Source: Myxococcota bacterium (lineage in GTDB: Bacteria; Myxococcota_A; UBA796; JAFGLY01). From it: a DNA stretch of 64,000 nt. Both the position numbers and the translations under genes were made by a program. The DNA lies in the NCBI GenBank assembly GCA_024276675.1, contig JAJRWT010000017.1:23098-87097 (forward strand). The letters are read 5' to 3'. The notes under the pieces were generated by a model. That model was given only the letters and a program-made list of their open reading frames with translations, did not search any database and was not told where the DNA came from. Positions 17,693 to 26,197 of this stretch are shown here, in pieces. Each line of letters opens with the position of its first letter. Position 1 is the stretch's first letter.

Positions 17693-19501
17693 GTGAGCAG
17701 CGAGTCCCTGGAGGGGCGCGGCGGGTCTCTTTCACGACCTGTTGGTGCTCACGTGCTCCGTGGAAGGATCATCGGGGTACTGGGCCCCGTCGCTGCTTCG
17801 GTCGCTGCTCTCGCTGTTTCTCGTGTCGTGTTGGGAGAGGTCTGGCGGGATGGCTGGATCGCTGGCGGCAGCGGTGGAATATGGACAACCCTTGAGATAG
17901 AGACGGCCTTTGGGCCCCATGCAGCGGCATCGGATGGTCTCCATGTCCTTCCGCTGCCCTTGAAGCTGGCAGCAGGTCTGCTGGCCGGCCGCATGCCATC
18001 AGAGCAGGTATGGAACCTCTTGCTGCTGACTGGCCTGCTCCTGGGTTTTTTCGCGGTTTTCAGGGCCAGTAGGAAGAGCGGCGCCTCGTTTGCGCTGTCC
18101 TTGGGGGTGGCCCTGCTGTGTACCTGGAGCCCAGTGCTTTCAGGTGGGTTGGAGCGGGGTGGCCTGGCCTACCTGAACACCGCTTTCTACCTTTTCCTGC
18201 TGTTGTCGCTTTTCTCGGAGAGGAAGGGGCTGTTGCATCTCGTTGCAGTAGCGGGCATCTCCGTTCTGGTGGCCTGGATCTATCCTCCGGGCAGCGTACT
18301 GCTGCTTCTGGCCGTCCTGTTCCTCTCCGTTTCGAAAGGTCCTTCCCCAGCGCGGCTTGCATCGGCAGTTGGTATCGTGGTGGGTGTTGCCGCGGCGGTG
18401 TTGGACACTCTCAACCTTCCAGGTGGATTGCCAGAACCAACCACCATGGAGTTCAAGAACATTTTTTCCTTGCCATGGAACTCCGGACCTGGCCTGGGAC
18501 TGGCTGGTACCTGCCTGGCGGTGCTGGCCATATATGGCTTGGCACGAAACGTATCTACGAGAGGAAAGGCCTGGACTCTAATCGTTCTGGCCCTCGCAGC
18601 CATGGCCCTGGCCTGCGGACCGTGGGTTGTGTGGAACGACAGCCCGCTGCCCGTGGCCGGGGGATTGGTACCGCTACCGGCCTGGCCCTTCCATGCGATG
18701 CTGAAGGGTATCTATGCCTGGGCACCCATGATGGGCTTGTTGCAGGCCACTCTTGCTGTTGCCTTTATTCTGGCTCCGTCCTGGAACAGGCCTCTGGCCT
18801 CGTGGGGACTGTTGCTGGTGGCCGCGGTGGAACCGATCCTCGTGGGAAAAGTGGGCGGCGCGGACGTGGCAAGACTTCCGGACGAGCGGCTCGGTGTTGC
18901 CATGTCGGTGGCGGACGGACCTGTTCTCCACCTTCCCCTGGAATTGCTCCACAATGACGATAAAATGGGAGCGCCACCGGGGTACAATGCGCTCTGGACG
19001 CTGGTGGACATGCGGTTGGGCCGCCAGGCAGCGGTCCCCTGGGTACCCGTGGCGGTGCATCCGCTGCTGGCGGAACCTCTGGTAGTCCTTTCGCTGTACG
19101 CCGAGCAGGTGGAGTTGCCCGGTAGCGAAAGGATCGCCATCCCCAACATGGCTCCTGGTTTGGCTCTGAAGGCTTCGGGGGTTCACTGGCTGGTGGTGCA
19201 CCGAGGGCTCATGAAGTCCGAAACCCTGGAAATGCTGGATCCGGTCCTGCTGAGAACTCTGGGACCTCCTGTCCGGGATCTGGTGGATCGGCTGGATATA
19301 TACGAGGTCGATGGGCAACGCTTGAACATCCCTCGAAACACTCGTCTCCTGGCACAGTCCGAAGCACCACGGCCCAACTGGACGACCCTGGACAGGTACA
19401 GGGCGGAGCTCGATAACGGACTGGGACTTCGAAGTCGTGAGTTTCAAGGGCAGAGGCCAGGAATCTCTCCAGGCAGCGGGGCCCGAAATAATCCAGACTG
19501 A
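17693..19501 (+). CDS. polytopic membrane protein, paralogue of the 1542-3401 product
   Basis: A 602-residue protein with a GTG start eight bases after an AGG-type ribosome binding site. There are about ten membrane helices from residue ~25 to ~390, with a soluble C-terminal part of ~190 residues. The first extracytoplasmic loop (TFGPHAAASDGLHVLPLPLK) and the later VLHLPLELLHND occupy the same places as equivalent motifs in the other two polytopic proteins. It is divergent from the propeller protein across ~140 bp. Likely a GT-C or YfhO-like membrane protein; no substrate can be named. Ends in TGA. Confidence 0.65.
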   Translation: MSSESLEGRGGSLSRPVGAHVLRGRIIGVLGPVAASVAALAVSRVVLGEVWRDGWIAGGSGGIWTTLEIETAFGPHAAASDGLHVLPLPLKLAAGLLAGRMPSEQVWNLLLLTGLLLGFFAVFRASRKSGASFALSLGVALLCTWSPVLSGGLERGGLAYLNTAFYLFLLLSLFSERKGLLHLVAVAGISVLVAWIYPPGSVLLLLAVLFLSVSKGPSPARLASAVGIVVGVAAAVLDTLNLPGGLPEPTTMEFKNIFSLPWNSGPGLGLAGTCLAVLAIYGLARNVSTRGKAWTLIVLALAAMALACGPWVVWNDSPLPVAGGLVPLPAWPFHAMLKGIYAWAPMMGLLQATLAVAFILAPSWNRPLASWGLLLVAAVEPILVGKVGGADVARLPDERLGVAMSVADGPVLHLPLELLHNDDKMGAPPGYNALWTLVDMRLGRQAAVPWVPVAVHPLLAEPLVVLSLYAEQVELPGSERIAIPNMAPGLALKASGVHWLVVHRGLMKSETLEMLDPVLLRTLGPPVRDLVDRLDIYEVDGQRLNIPRNTRLLAQSEAPRPNWTTLDRYRAELDNGLGLRSREFQGQRPGISPGSGARNNPD

Positions 19502-20018
19502 AGGAGCCCGCCACATTCACGCCATGCTGGCAGTCGGTGGCGCACGAGTCTGCGCCCGATGCAGGGAAACAACCAGGTTTACACAGTATTTACGCGAGGG
19601 GCATGCGGACGTTATCGAGCCATGACGGCCACTTATGGACGACGACAGGGCGTTCCTGTGGAACCCTCCAACCTGGCACTCTCGGAAAGCTGTCCAGGAA
19701 ACTTACATATTCAGATGACTTGTGCGTTCTTGACGCGGGAGATCACTAGTGCTAGCTTCTCTGTCCCTTGAGCCCCTTGAGCCTGGCTTCTACGGTTCTG
19801 GCCGCATGGGCACAGTGTGATGACCCTCGATTCAAGCAGGTGAACTCTGGACACACCCTCCTGCTGCATTTTGGACAGGGAAGCGAGTAATTCGCTGAGG
19901 GTTTTCTGTTGCCGGCACACGGGCTTGTGTTTTCTGACAGAGCAGCCTGTCATATGGAGGATGGCTGTCTTCCGGCGACAGGACTGCCATGTGTCTCTAC
20001 TGATACAGGAGGTCCCGC
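19502..20018. other. long leader region before the 2-oxoacid oxidoreductase operon
   Basis: About 515 bp with no convincing gene. One minus-strand open frame (19711-19953, 80 codons) has no ribosome binding site. A short tandem-like CCCTTGAGCC repeat sits near 19768-19790. The last bases contain GGAGGT upstream of the korA ATG. The region is long enough for leader regulation of the whole downstream operon, but I see no named riboswitch. Confidence 0.4.
19730..19758 (+). promoter_or_regulatory. possible sigma-70-type promoter for the central-carbon operon
   Basis: TTGACG at 19730-19735 and TAGCTT at 19753-19758 are separated by 17 bases. The -35 is good and the -10 is weak. If real, it makes a leader of about 250 bases before korA. 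Confidence 0.3.
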
Positions 20019-21143
20019 ATGGGATATGAGTTCATCGAGGGAAACGAGGCGATATCGAGAGCCGCCATCAAGGCGGGTTGTGATTTTTTCGCCGGTTATC
20101 CCATCACGCCAGCTTCATCTATCTTGCAATACATGCTCAAGCTTCTGCCACCGCTTGGTGGAACAGCCATTCAGGCAGAAGACGAGATCGCCTCCATGGG
20201 CTTTTGCATAGGTGCCGCCATGGCCGGGCGGAAGGTAATGACAGCCACGAGTGGTCCGGGGATCAGCCTCTACAGCGAAAACATCGGCCTGGCCATCATG
20301 GGCGAGACCCCCATGGTAATCGTCAATATTCAGCGGCAGGGGCCTGCTACGGGCTCCGCCACCAAAGGTGCGGAAAGCGATATCCAGTTCACGCGCTGGT
20401 CCACCTCTGGAGGGCTGCCCATCATTGCCTTGAGCCCCGCCACGGTTACCGAAGCCTACGAACTGACCTTCCGGGCATTCAACATGGCCGAGCAGTATCG
20501 TGTTCCCGTTTTCCTGCTGGGGAACAAAGAGATCGGGGTCATGCAGGAAGGCGTCGACCTTGACAAGGTGGAACTTCCTCCGTTGTACAACCGCAGAAAA
20601 ATCCCCGCCGACAAACCGGTTCATCCGCACGATTTCGAATCACCCTCCGATGTCCCGGCCATGGCGGATTTCGGTGGGGACCGGGTCGTTCGCTACACTA
20701 CCTCCACTCACGACAAGGCGGCCTACCTCACCACCGATCCCGTGTTGATCGAAGAAATGCTGGAGCACTACCGGGCCAAGATCGAAACCGCCATCCACGA
20801 CATCGCCTTGTATCGCGAGGATTTCCAGGAAGGCGCGGAAACCCTGGTAGTGAGCTACGGCGTGACATCCCGGTCGGTGGCCGTGGCGGTAAGACAAGCC
20901 CGATCAGCAGGGCAAAAGGTCTCTTCCCTGGTGTTGCAGACCTTGTGGCCGGTCCCGTCAAAGGCGATATTGGCTGCCATGGACGGCATCAAGAAGGTGA
21001 TTGTACCCGAAATGAACCTCGGCCAGTACATCTTGGAAATCGAAAGGCTGGCTCCAAAGGGAATCCAGGTGGTAGGTGTCTCAAAGATGAACACGAAGCT
21101 TCTCTCACCATCCGAAATCCTTGGGAAAGGGGGTCTGCTATGA
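20019..21143 (+). CDS. korA: 2-oxoacid:ferredoxin oxidoreductase, alpha subunit
   Basis: A 374-residue subunit with GGAGGT upstream of the ATG. The first ~200 residues carry the pyrimidine-binding domain (GYEFIEGNEAISRAAIKAGC, GYPITPASSI, ATSGPGISLYSEN, ATKGAESDIQF). The rest is the transketolase C-terminal-like domain ending in MNLGQYILEIERL. This KorA-type subunit acts with the TPP-binding subunit encoded next to it. The complex interconverts 2-oxoglutarate (or another 2-oxoacid) and CoA with succinyl-CoA, CO2 and reduced ferredoxin. Adjacent isocitrate-type dehydrogenase and aconitase genes favour 2-oxoglutarate. Its TGA overlaps the next ATG. Confidence 0.92.
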   Translation: MGYEFIEGNEAISRAAIKAGCDFFAGYPITPASSILQYMLKLLPPLGGTAIQAEDEIASMGFCIGAAMAGRKVMTATSGPGISLYSENIGLAIMGETPMVIVNIQRQGPATGSATKGAESDIQFTRWSTSGGLPIIALSPATVTEAYELTFRAFNMAEQYRVPVFLLGNKEIGVMQEGVDLDKVELPPLYNRRKIPADKPVHPHDFESPSDVPAMADFGGDRVVRYTTSTHDKAAYLTTDPVLIEEMLEHYRAKIETAIHDIALYREDFQEGAETLVVSYGVTSRSVAVAVRQARSAGQKVSSLVLQTLWPVPSKAILAAMDGIKKVIVPEMNLGQYILEIERLAPKGIQVVGVSKMNTKLLSPSEILGKGGLL

Positions 21144-22501
21144 GTGAACACAGCACCTACATGACCAAGGCCATCGGCCCCCTTCCGTTCTGTCCTGGAT
21201 GTGGGCATACAACGATCATCAAGGCGCTCGACAAGGCGCTCGTCAAGCTCCAGCCGGATCCCGCAAAAGTGGTAATCGTGACCGACATCGGTTGCATCGG
21301 GCTCTCTGACAGGTATTTCACCACCAGTGCCTTCCACGGCCTTCACGGACGTTCAATAACCTACGCCTGTGGTCTCAAGCTGGCTCGTCCTGAATTGACA
21401 GTCGTGGCGTTGAAGGGCGATGGGGGCTGTGGCATCGGTGGCACGCATCTGCTGAACGTGGCCCGTCGAAACATCGGAATCACCCTGATCGTGGCCAACA
21501 ACTTCAACTACGGCATGACCGGCGGGCAGCATTCCGTGACCACTCCCTCCGACGCCACGACCTCCACCACACCATGGGGGAACGTGGAGAGGCCCATGGA
21601 CCTGGCGGCCACGGCAGCGGCAGCGGGTGCGGCCTGGGTAAACCGAACGACCAGCTTCGACGGACAGCTCTCCGACATCATCGCAACGGCCATCCAACAA
21701 CCTGGATTCGCCATGCTGGATATCTGGGAACTCTGCATGGCCTACTACGCTCCCAGAAACAAGCTTCGCAAGAGCGGACTCACGGCGATGCTGGACGAGT
21801 ACGGCTTCGAGCTGGGGCAGATTGCCGACAGGCCGCGTCCCGAGTACAGCGAGCGCTACAGGGCCGTCTTTCAGCAGAGGCGCACCGAGGAACGTGCAAG
21901 GCCGGCGATTGAAGTGGAGTTCGGCAACGCTGTTCCTCGTCAGACCGGTATCATCATCGCCGGCAGCGCGGGTCAGAAGATCAAATCCACGGCATCTCTC
22001 TTCGCCAGAGCAGCCATGGCAAGCGGTCTTCATGCCACCCAGAAGGACGACTACCCCATCACCGTGATGACTGGTCACTCCGTCGCTGAACTCATCATCA
22101 GCCCGGAGCGCATCGACTACACGGGAATCGATTCACCCGACTTCTTCATTCTTCTCTCCGAGGACGGACTGAACAGGACTCGAAAGCAGGTAGAAAAGCT
22201 ACCTGAAACCTGTGTTCTGTACGCCGAGGAGACTATTCGGCTACCCAAGACGAGAGCTCGAGTGCGTCGTTATCCATTCATCGCTGCCGCCAGAAAGGTG
22301 AGCAAGCTTTCGCTGGCGTCACTTGCCCTGGCCACGATGATAGAAGAAAAGGGCTTCTTCCCGCTCGATGCCATGTCATGGGCAATCTCCAGCTTCCAGA
22401 AGCCCAAGGTGGCAGAAACCAACCTCAAGGCCGTTGCAGCCGGTTCAGCGCTGGCGCAGGGGCACCAACCCGAACACCAACCAGAAAGGGACCAGTCATG
22501 A
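21140..22501 (+). CDS. korB: 2-oxoacid:ferredoxin oxidoreductase, fused beta-gamma subunit
   Basis: The start is the ATG overlapping the korA stop (ATGA), giving 453 residues. Residues ~1-270 form the TPP-binding beta subunit: PFCPGCGHTTI, DIGCIGLSDRYF, and the TPP/Mg motif GDGGCGIGGTHLLN followed by NNFNYGMTGGQ. Residues ~285-430 form a gamma-subunit domain (TGIIIAGSAGQKIKSTASLF, MTGHSVAELIISPERI, CVLYAEETIRLP). In many organisms gamma is a separate gene; here it is fused. No delta ferredoxin subunit is nearby. Its stop overlaps the next ATG, so translation is coupled. Confidence 0.92.
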   Translation: MSEHSTYMTKAIGPLPFCPGCGHTTIIKALDKALVKLQPDPAKVVIVTDIGCIGLSDRYFTTSAFHGLHGRSITYACGLKLARPELTVVALKGDGGCGIGGTHLLNVARRNIGITLIVANNFNYGMTGGQHSVTTPSDATTSTTPWGNVERPMDLAATAAAAGAAWVNRTTSFDGQLSDIIATAIQQPGFAMLDIWELCMAYYAPRNKLRKSGLTAMLDEYGFELGQIADRPRPEYSERYRAVFQQRRTEERARPAIEVEFGNAVPRQTGIIIAGSAGQKIKSTASLFARAAMASGLHATQKDDYPITVMTGHSVAELIISPERIDYTGIDSPDFFILLSEDGLNRTRKQVEKLPETCVLYAEETIRLPKTRARVRRYPFIAAARKVSKLSLASLALATMIEEKGFFPLDAMSWAISSFQKPKVAETNLKAVAAGSALAQGHQPEHQPERDQS

Positions 22502-23682
22502 GTATTCCAACAATCGTCACGATGCCTGGAGATGGCATAGGTCAGACCGTTCTTCCCGAGGCCATCAAGGTGCTGGACAAGGTGGGCTTCAAGGCCGACT
22601 ACGTCCACGCGGACATCGGGTGGGAGTTCTGGAAGACCGAGGGCAATCCCCTTCCACAGCGAACTCTGGATCTGCTGGAAAAGCACAGGGTTGCATTGTT
22701 TGGCGCCATTACATCCAAGCCCAAGGATGCCGCCGCCAGTGAACTGGACCCATCCCTGCGGGGCAAGGGCTATGTCTACTACAGTCCCATCGTTGGTTTG
22801 CGCCAGCATTTCAACCTGCAGCTCTGCATTCGTCCATGCAGATCCTTTACCGGCAACCCCTTGAACTTCATCCGGCGTGGCGCTGGCGGTAGCACCGACG
22901 AACCCAAGGTAGACGTGGTGATCTTCCGCCAGAACACCGAGGGTCTCTACTCCGGCGTGGAGTGGACCGGCCCATCGGACGAAGTCCGTCGCGCCCTGGA
23001 AACCCACCCCAAGATGGGAAGTTTTTCCGAGATACCTTCCGAGGATCTGGCCGTCTCGTGCAGGATATTCAGCAGGCCCGCCTGCCGCTATATTTGCCAA
23101 AAGGCTTTCGAGTACGCCGACAAACATGGCTACAAGTCCGTAACCGTCTGCGAAAAACCCAACGTTATACGCGAGACCTCCGGGATGATGGCCCAGGAGG
23201 CCAGGCTGGTGGCCAAGGAGTACCCGCACATTGCGTTGTGGTTCACCAACATAGACGCCCAGATGATGTGGCTCACCAAGAACCCCGAAGACTATGGCGT
23301 AATCCTCTCCGGCAATATGTTCGGCGACATCATCTCCGATGGGTTCGCTGGTCTGACCGGCGGGCTGGGCTTCGCAAACAGCGCCAATGTGGGCGAAGAT
23401 TGCGCAATTTTCGAACCGACCCATGGCTCGGCACCCAAGTATTTCGACTACGAAGTTCCCATTGTCAACCCCATGGCGATGATCCTGTCCGCGTGCATGA
23501 TGCTGGACCATCTCGACGAGGTGGAGAAGGCAGATCGCATACGCATGGCAATAGCCGAGGTGATCGCGGAGGGGAAGGTACGTACCTACGACATGATGAA
23601 GCTCCAGGGCCGTCCCGACGTGGTCGAACACGGAGCGGCCAGCACCTACCAGATGACCGAAGCAATACTGGCAAAGCTCTAG
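22498..23682 (+). CDS. isocitrate/isopropylmalate-type dehydrogenase
   Basis: The ATG overlaps the previous TGA (ATGA), giving 394 residues. It belongs to the beta-decarboxylating dehydrogenase family: TMPGDGIGQTVLPEAIKVL at the N-terminus, substrate loop with IFRQNTEGLYSGVEW, and the cofactor/metal region GNMFGDIISDGFAGLTGGLGF with EPTHGSAPKYF. The family includes isocitrate, isopropylmalate and homoisocitrate dehydrogenases. The neighbours (2-oxoacid oxidoreductase and aconitase) make isocitrate dehydrogenase the best guess. Running in reverse it would carboxylate 2-oxoglutarate in a reductive TCA cycle. Ends in TAG. Confidence 0.88.
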   Translation: MSIPTIVTMPGDGIGQTVLPEAIKVLDKVGFKADYVHADIGWEFWKTEGNPLPQRTLDLLEKHRVALFGAITSKPKDAAASELDPSLRGKGYVYYSPIVGLRQHFNLQLCIRPCRSFTGNPLNFIRRGAGGSTDEPKVDVVIFRQNTEGLYSGVEWTGPSDEVRRALETHPKMGSFSEIPSEDLAVSCRIFSRPACRYICQKAFEYADKHGYKSVTVCEKPNVIRETSGMMAQEARLVAKEYPHIALWFTNIDAQMMWLTKNPEDYGVILSGNMFGDIISDGFAGLTGGLGFANSANVGEDCAIFEPTHGSAPKYFDYEVPIVNPMAMILSACMMLDHLDEVEKADRIRMAIAEVIAEGKVRTYDMMKLQGRPDVVEHGAASTYQMTEAILAKL

Positions 23683-23698
23683 AACGAGGTGCTCCGAC

Positions 23699-24274
23699 AT
23701 GATTACGAGACAGGACCTAGGCTCACTGTTTTCCGCGCAACTGGAGCAGATTCGGGACCAACGGCTGCGTGACAAGGTGATCGATGTATATGTCGATGCT
23801 TGCGAGCAGGGCGGTTGGAACAACCTGGATGAGCTCAAAGACATCCCCTTCACACTTCTCACTGATTGCAGGGGAATAAACTTCGTCGAGCATACCATCG
23901 CGGTCACCGAAGGTGCCGTTGCTCTTGCCAGGGCCCAGATGGAAACCTATTCCGAACTTCCCTACGAAATCGACATGGACCGCCTGGTGGCAGGTGGGTT
24001 GCTACACGACGTTGGGAAGCTCCTGGAGATCGAACGCGATGGTGAAGGTGGCTATCGCAAGAGCCATGCCGGCAAGTGCGCTCGGCATCCGATTTCCGGA
24101 GCAATTCTGGCGGCCATGGCGGGTCTTCCAGGCGAGTTGGTGAACACCATTGGTTGCCATGCCAAGGAAGGCGACGGGCGCCCGCAGGTCATCGAGACAG
24201 TGCTCATACACCAAGCGGATTTTGCAACTTTCAATCCCCTGGTCATGATGACCAGGGGTACGCTCATCCAGTAG
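23699..24274 (+). CDS. HD-domain phosphohydrolase-like protein
   Basis: A 191-residue protein sitting inside the central-carbon operon. The HD signature is visible as a His in FVEHTIAVTEGAVAL, then GLLHDVGKLLEI, and a later Asp in IHQADFATF, which together form the metal site of HD phosphohydrolases. The sequence between is short, so this is a compact single-domain protein. The substrate is unknown. Its position suggests a link to regulation or nucleotide/cofactor turnover in the pathway, but this is context only. Ends in TAG. Confidence 0.75.
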   Translation: MITRQDLGSLFSAQLEQIRDQRLRDKVIDVYVDACEQGGWNNLDELKDIPFTLLTDCRGINFVEHTIAVTEGAVALARAQMETYSELPYEIDMDRLVAGGLLHDVGKLLEIERDGEGGYRKSHAGKCARHPISGAILAAMAGLPGELVNTIGCHAKEGDGRPQVIETVLIHQADFATFNPLVMMTRGTLIQ

Positions 24275-24303
24275 CCAGAGATTGCTGGATGCCGGTCGTG
24301 GGG

Positions 24304-24323
24304 ACCGGGTGAAGGAACCCGGT
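24304..24323 (+). repeat. intercistronic hairpin before the fused aconitase gene
   Basis: ACCGGGT (24304-24310) and ACCCGGT (24317-24323) form a 7-bp stem with a six-base loop. It has no T-run, so it is more likely an RNA processing or stability element than a terminator. Confidence 0.45.
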
Positions 24324-24363
24324 TCCCATCTCTTGACGGTCGTCCAGAAGCAGGAGAACGACA

Positions 24364-26166
24364 ATGGGTAGGACCATCATAGAGAAGATCCTTGGTTCAC
24401 ACGCCGGTCACGAGGTTTCGCCAGGCGAGATCGTCGATCTGACCATCGATGCACGCGTTGCGCGCGACTTCGGAGGGGCCAACGTGGTCAAGAACCTCCG
24501 CGACAACGGACTGGGCATCCATGATCCCGCCAAAACCTTTTTCACTTTTGACTGCAATCCCGGTGGTTCAGATCAGAAATACGCGACCAACCAGCAGATC
24601 TGCCGTGTTTTCGCCAGGGAGCACGGAATTCGTGTTTTCGACATAGATAGCGGTATCGGCACCCATATCGCCATCGACAGGGGACTGGCGGTACCAGGCT
24701 CCACGCTGGTGTCCACCGATTCCCATGCCAACATCCTCGGAGCCATCGGTGCCTTTGGGCAGGGGATGGGCGATGTGGATATTGCTCATGCCTTTGCCTT
24801 CGGAAGAGTCTGGTTCAAGGTTCCCCCCAGCGTGAAGGTGGTCTTCAGGGGCAGGCCGGCACCGGGGACATCGCCCAAGGACTTGATTCTGGCCATGGCC
24901 AGGGTGGTCGGGGCAAACGGACTGTTGGGCTATGCCGCGGAGTACTATGGGGCAGTTGTGGACGACCTCGATCTCTCCGGTCGTGTCACCATGGCTTCCA
25001 TGACCACCGAAATGGGCGGGATCATAGGCCTTTTCCCACCAAACCAGCAGGTATTGGACTATTGCTCCAGGGCTGCAGGGCGGCCAATCGACCCGGTTCT
25101 GGCCGATGGCAATGCCAGCTATTCCAGGATCGTGGAAATCGACGTAGAGGCATTGGAACCGCAACTATCGAGGCCAGGCCACCCGGAAGACGTGGTGCAG
25201 GCCAGGGAGCTTCTGGGTACCAAGATCGGTTCTGCCTTCATCGGCTCATGTACCAACGGGCGCTTCGAAGACATGCTGGCAGCCGCCGAGGTCTTGAAGG
25301 ATCGCAAGGTGGCTCCCGGAGTCGTGTTGAAGATAGTACCAAGCACTGACGAGGTCTGGAAGCGATGCCTGGATGAAGGTCTGATGAAGATCTTCAAGAA
25401 CGCGGGAGCATTGGTGGGCAACGCCGGATGTGCCGGGTGCGCCGCGGGTCAGATCGGTCAGAACGGTCCAGGCGAGGTCACCATTTCCACGGGCAACCGA
25501 AACTTCGCGGGCAAGCAGGGGAAAGGTTAAGTGTATCTGGCTTCGCCATCGGTGGTCGCCGCATCTGCCGTGGCTGGGATGATAGCTCTTCCACAGCAGA
25601 TACCTGAATCCCCGGCGGTTTTTGAAGCAACTATACCCACGGGGGGGGGAACCACTTCCCGGGGATCCTCTGCCGTTGCGGAAAAGCCCTCGAAGATCAG
25701 AGGACGTGTCTGGGTTGTTCGCCAGGATAACATCGACACCGACATGATCTATCACAACCGCTACCTGACAGTGACCGACATAGCCGAGATGGGGCAGTAC
25801 ACCCTGGACAACCTTGCCGGTTGGGAGGACTTTGCGAAAAGGGCCAAGCCAGGCGACATCGTCGTCACCGGCAAGAACTTCGGTGCTGGTTCCTCCAGGC
25901 AGCAGGCCGTGGACTGTTTCGAGAGCCTTGGCATCGGTCTCATCATCGCGGAGTCCTTTGGAGCCATCTACGAACGCAACGCAATCAACAAGGGCTTTCC
26001 CATCATGACAGCCAACCTGTTGGCCACGGGTTTGAAGGACGGCGACCACATCGAAGCCGACCTGGCAACCGGAGAGGTTGCGACTCCCGAGGGGCTGGTG
26101 AAGGGCACTCCGTTCTCTGAAGTGCAGATGAACATCTATAAAAAGGGCGGCCTGCTGAACACATAG
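24364..26166 (+). CDS. fused (Aquifex-type) aconitase, large and small domains, with in-frame TAA
   Basis: The frame from the ATG at 24364 continues through TAA at 25528-25530 to TAG at 26164-26166, 600 codons in all. Residues 1-388 form the aconitase/LeuC large domain with Fe-S ligands in FIGSCTNGRF and AGCAGCAAG. The part before the stop ends NRNFAGKQGKG and the part after begins VYLASPSVVAASAVAG, which are adjacent in homologues, so the stop splits a conserved stretch. After ~50 linker residues comes the swivel small domain (VWVVRQDNIDTDMIYHNRYL, GKNFGAGSSRQQAVD). The fusion matches the Aquifex-type aconitase plan. At the stop position the paralogue 26198-27457 has Glu (AAEIYLAS). The downstream ORF has GTG as a possible start with no ribosome binding site, so the standard reading makes an unpaired C-terminal stub. 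Likely interconverts citrate and isocitrate. Confidence 0.85.
25528..25530 (+). other. in-frame TAA in a conserved aconitase segment
   Basis: Codons read GGG AAA GGT TAA GTG TAT CTG GCT. The conserved family pattern here is x-Glu-(Val/Ile)-Tyr-Leu-Ala-Ser. The LeuC-type paralogue in this window has Glu at the same place. TAA differs from GAA by one base. Confidence 0.85.
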
Positions 26167-26197
26167 GTCGGCCAGGAACAACACCCAGGGGTTAATC

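Noticed and set aside
19711..19953. Minus-strand 80-codon open frame in the leader before korA
   Set aside because: No ribosome binding site, low-complexity composition, and no recognisable motif beyond one CPCG.
19502..20018. tRNA, riboswitch or other RNA gene in the leader before korA
   Set aside because: No T-loop or known riboswitch pattern could be recognised by eye. A computed search would be needed.
25531..26166. Separate LeuD-like gene starting at GTG 25531
   Set aside because: No ribosome binding site; the first residues are the end of the large domain; the frame is identical to the upstream gene.
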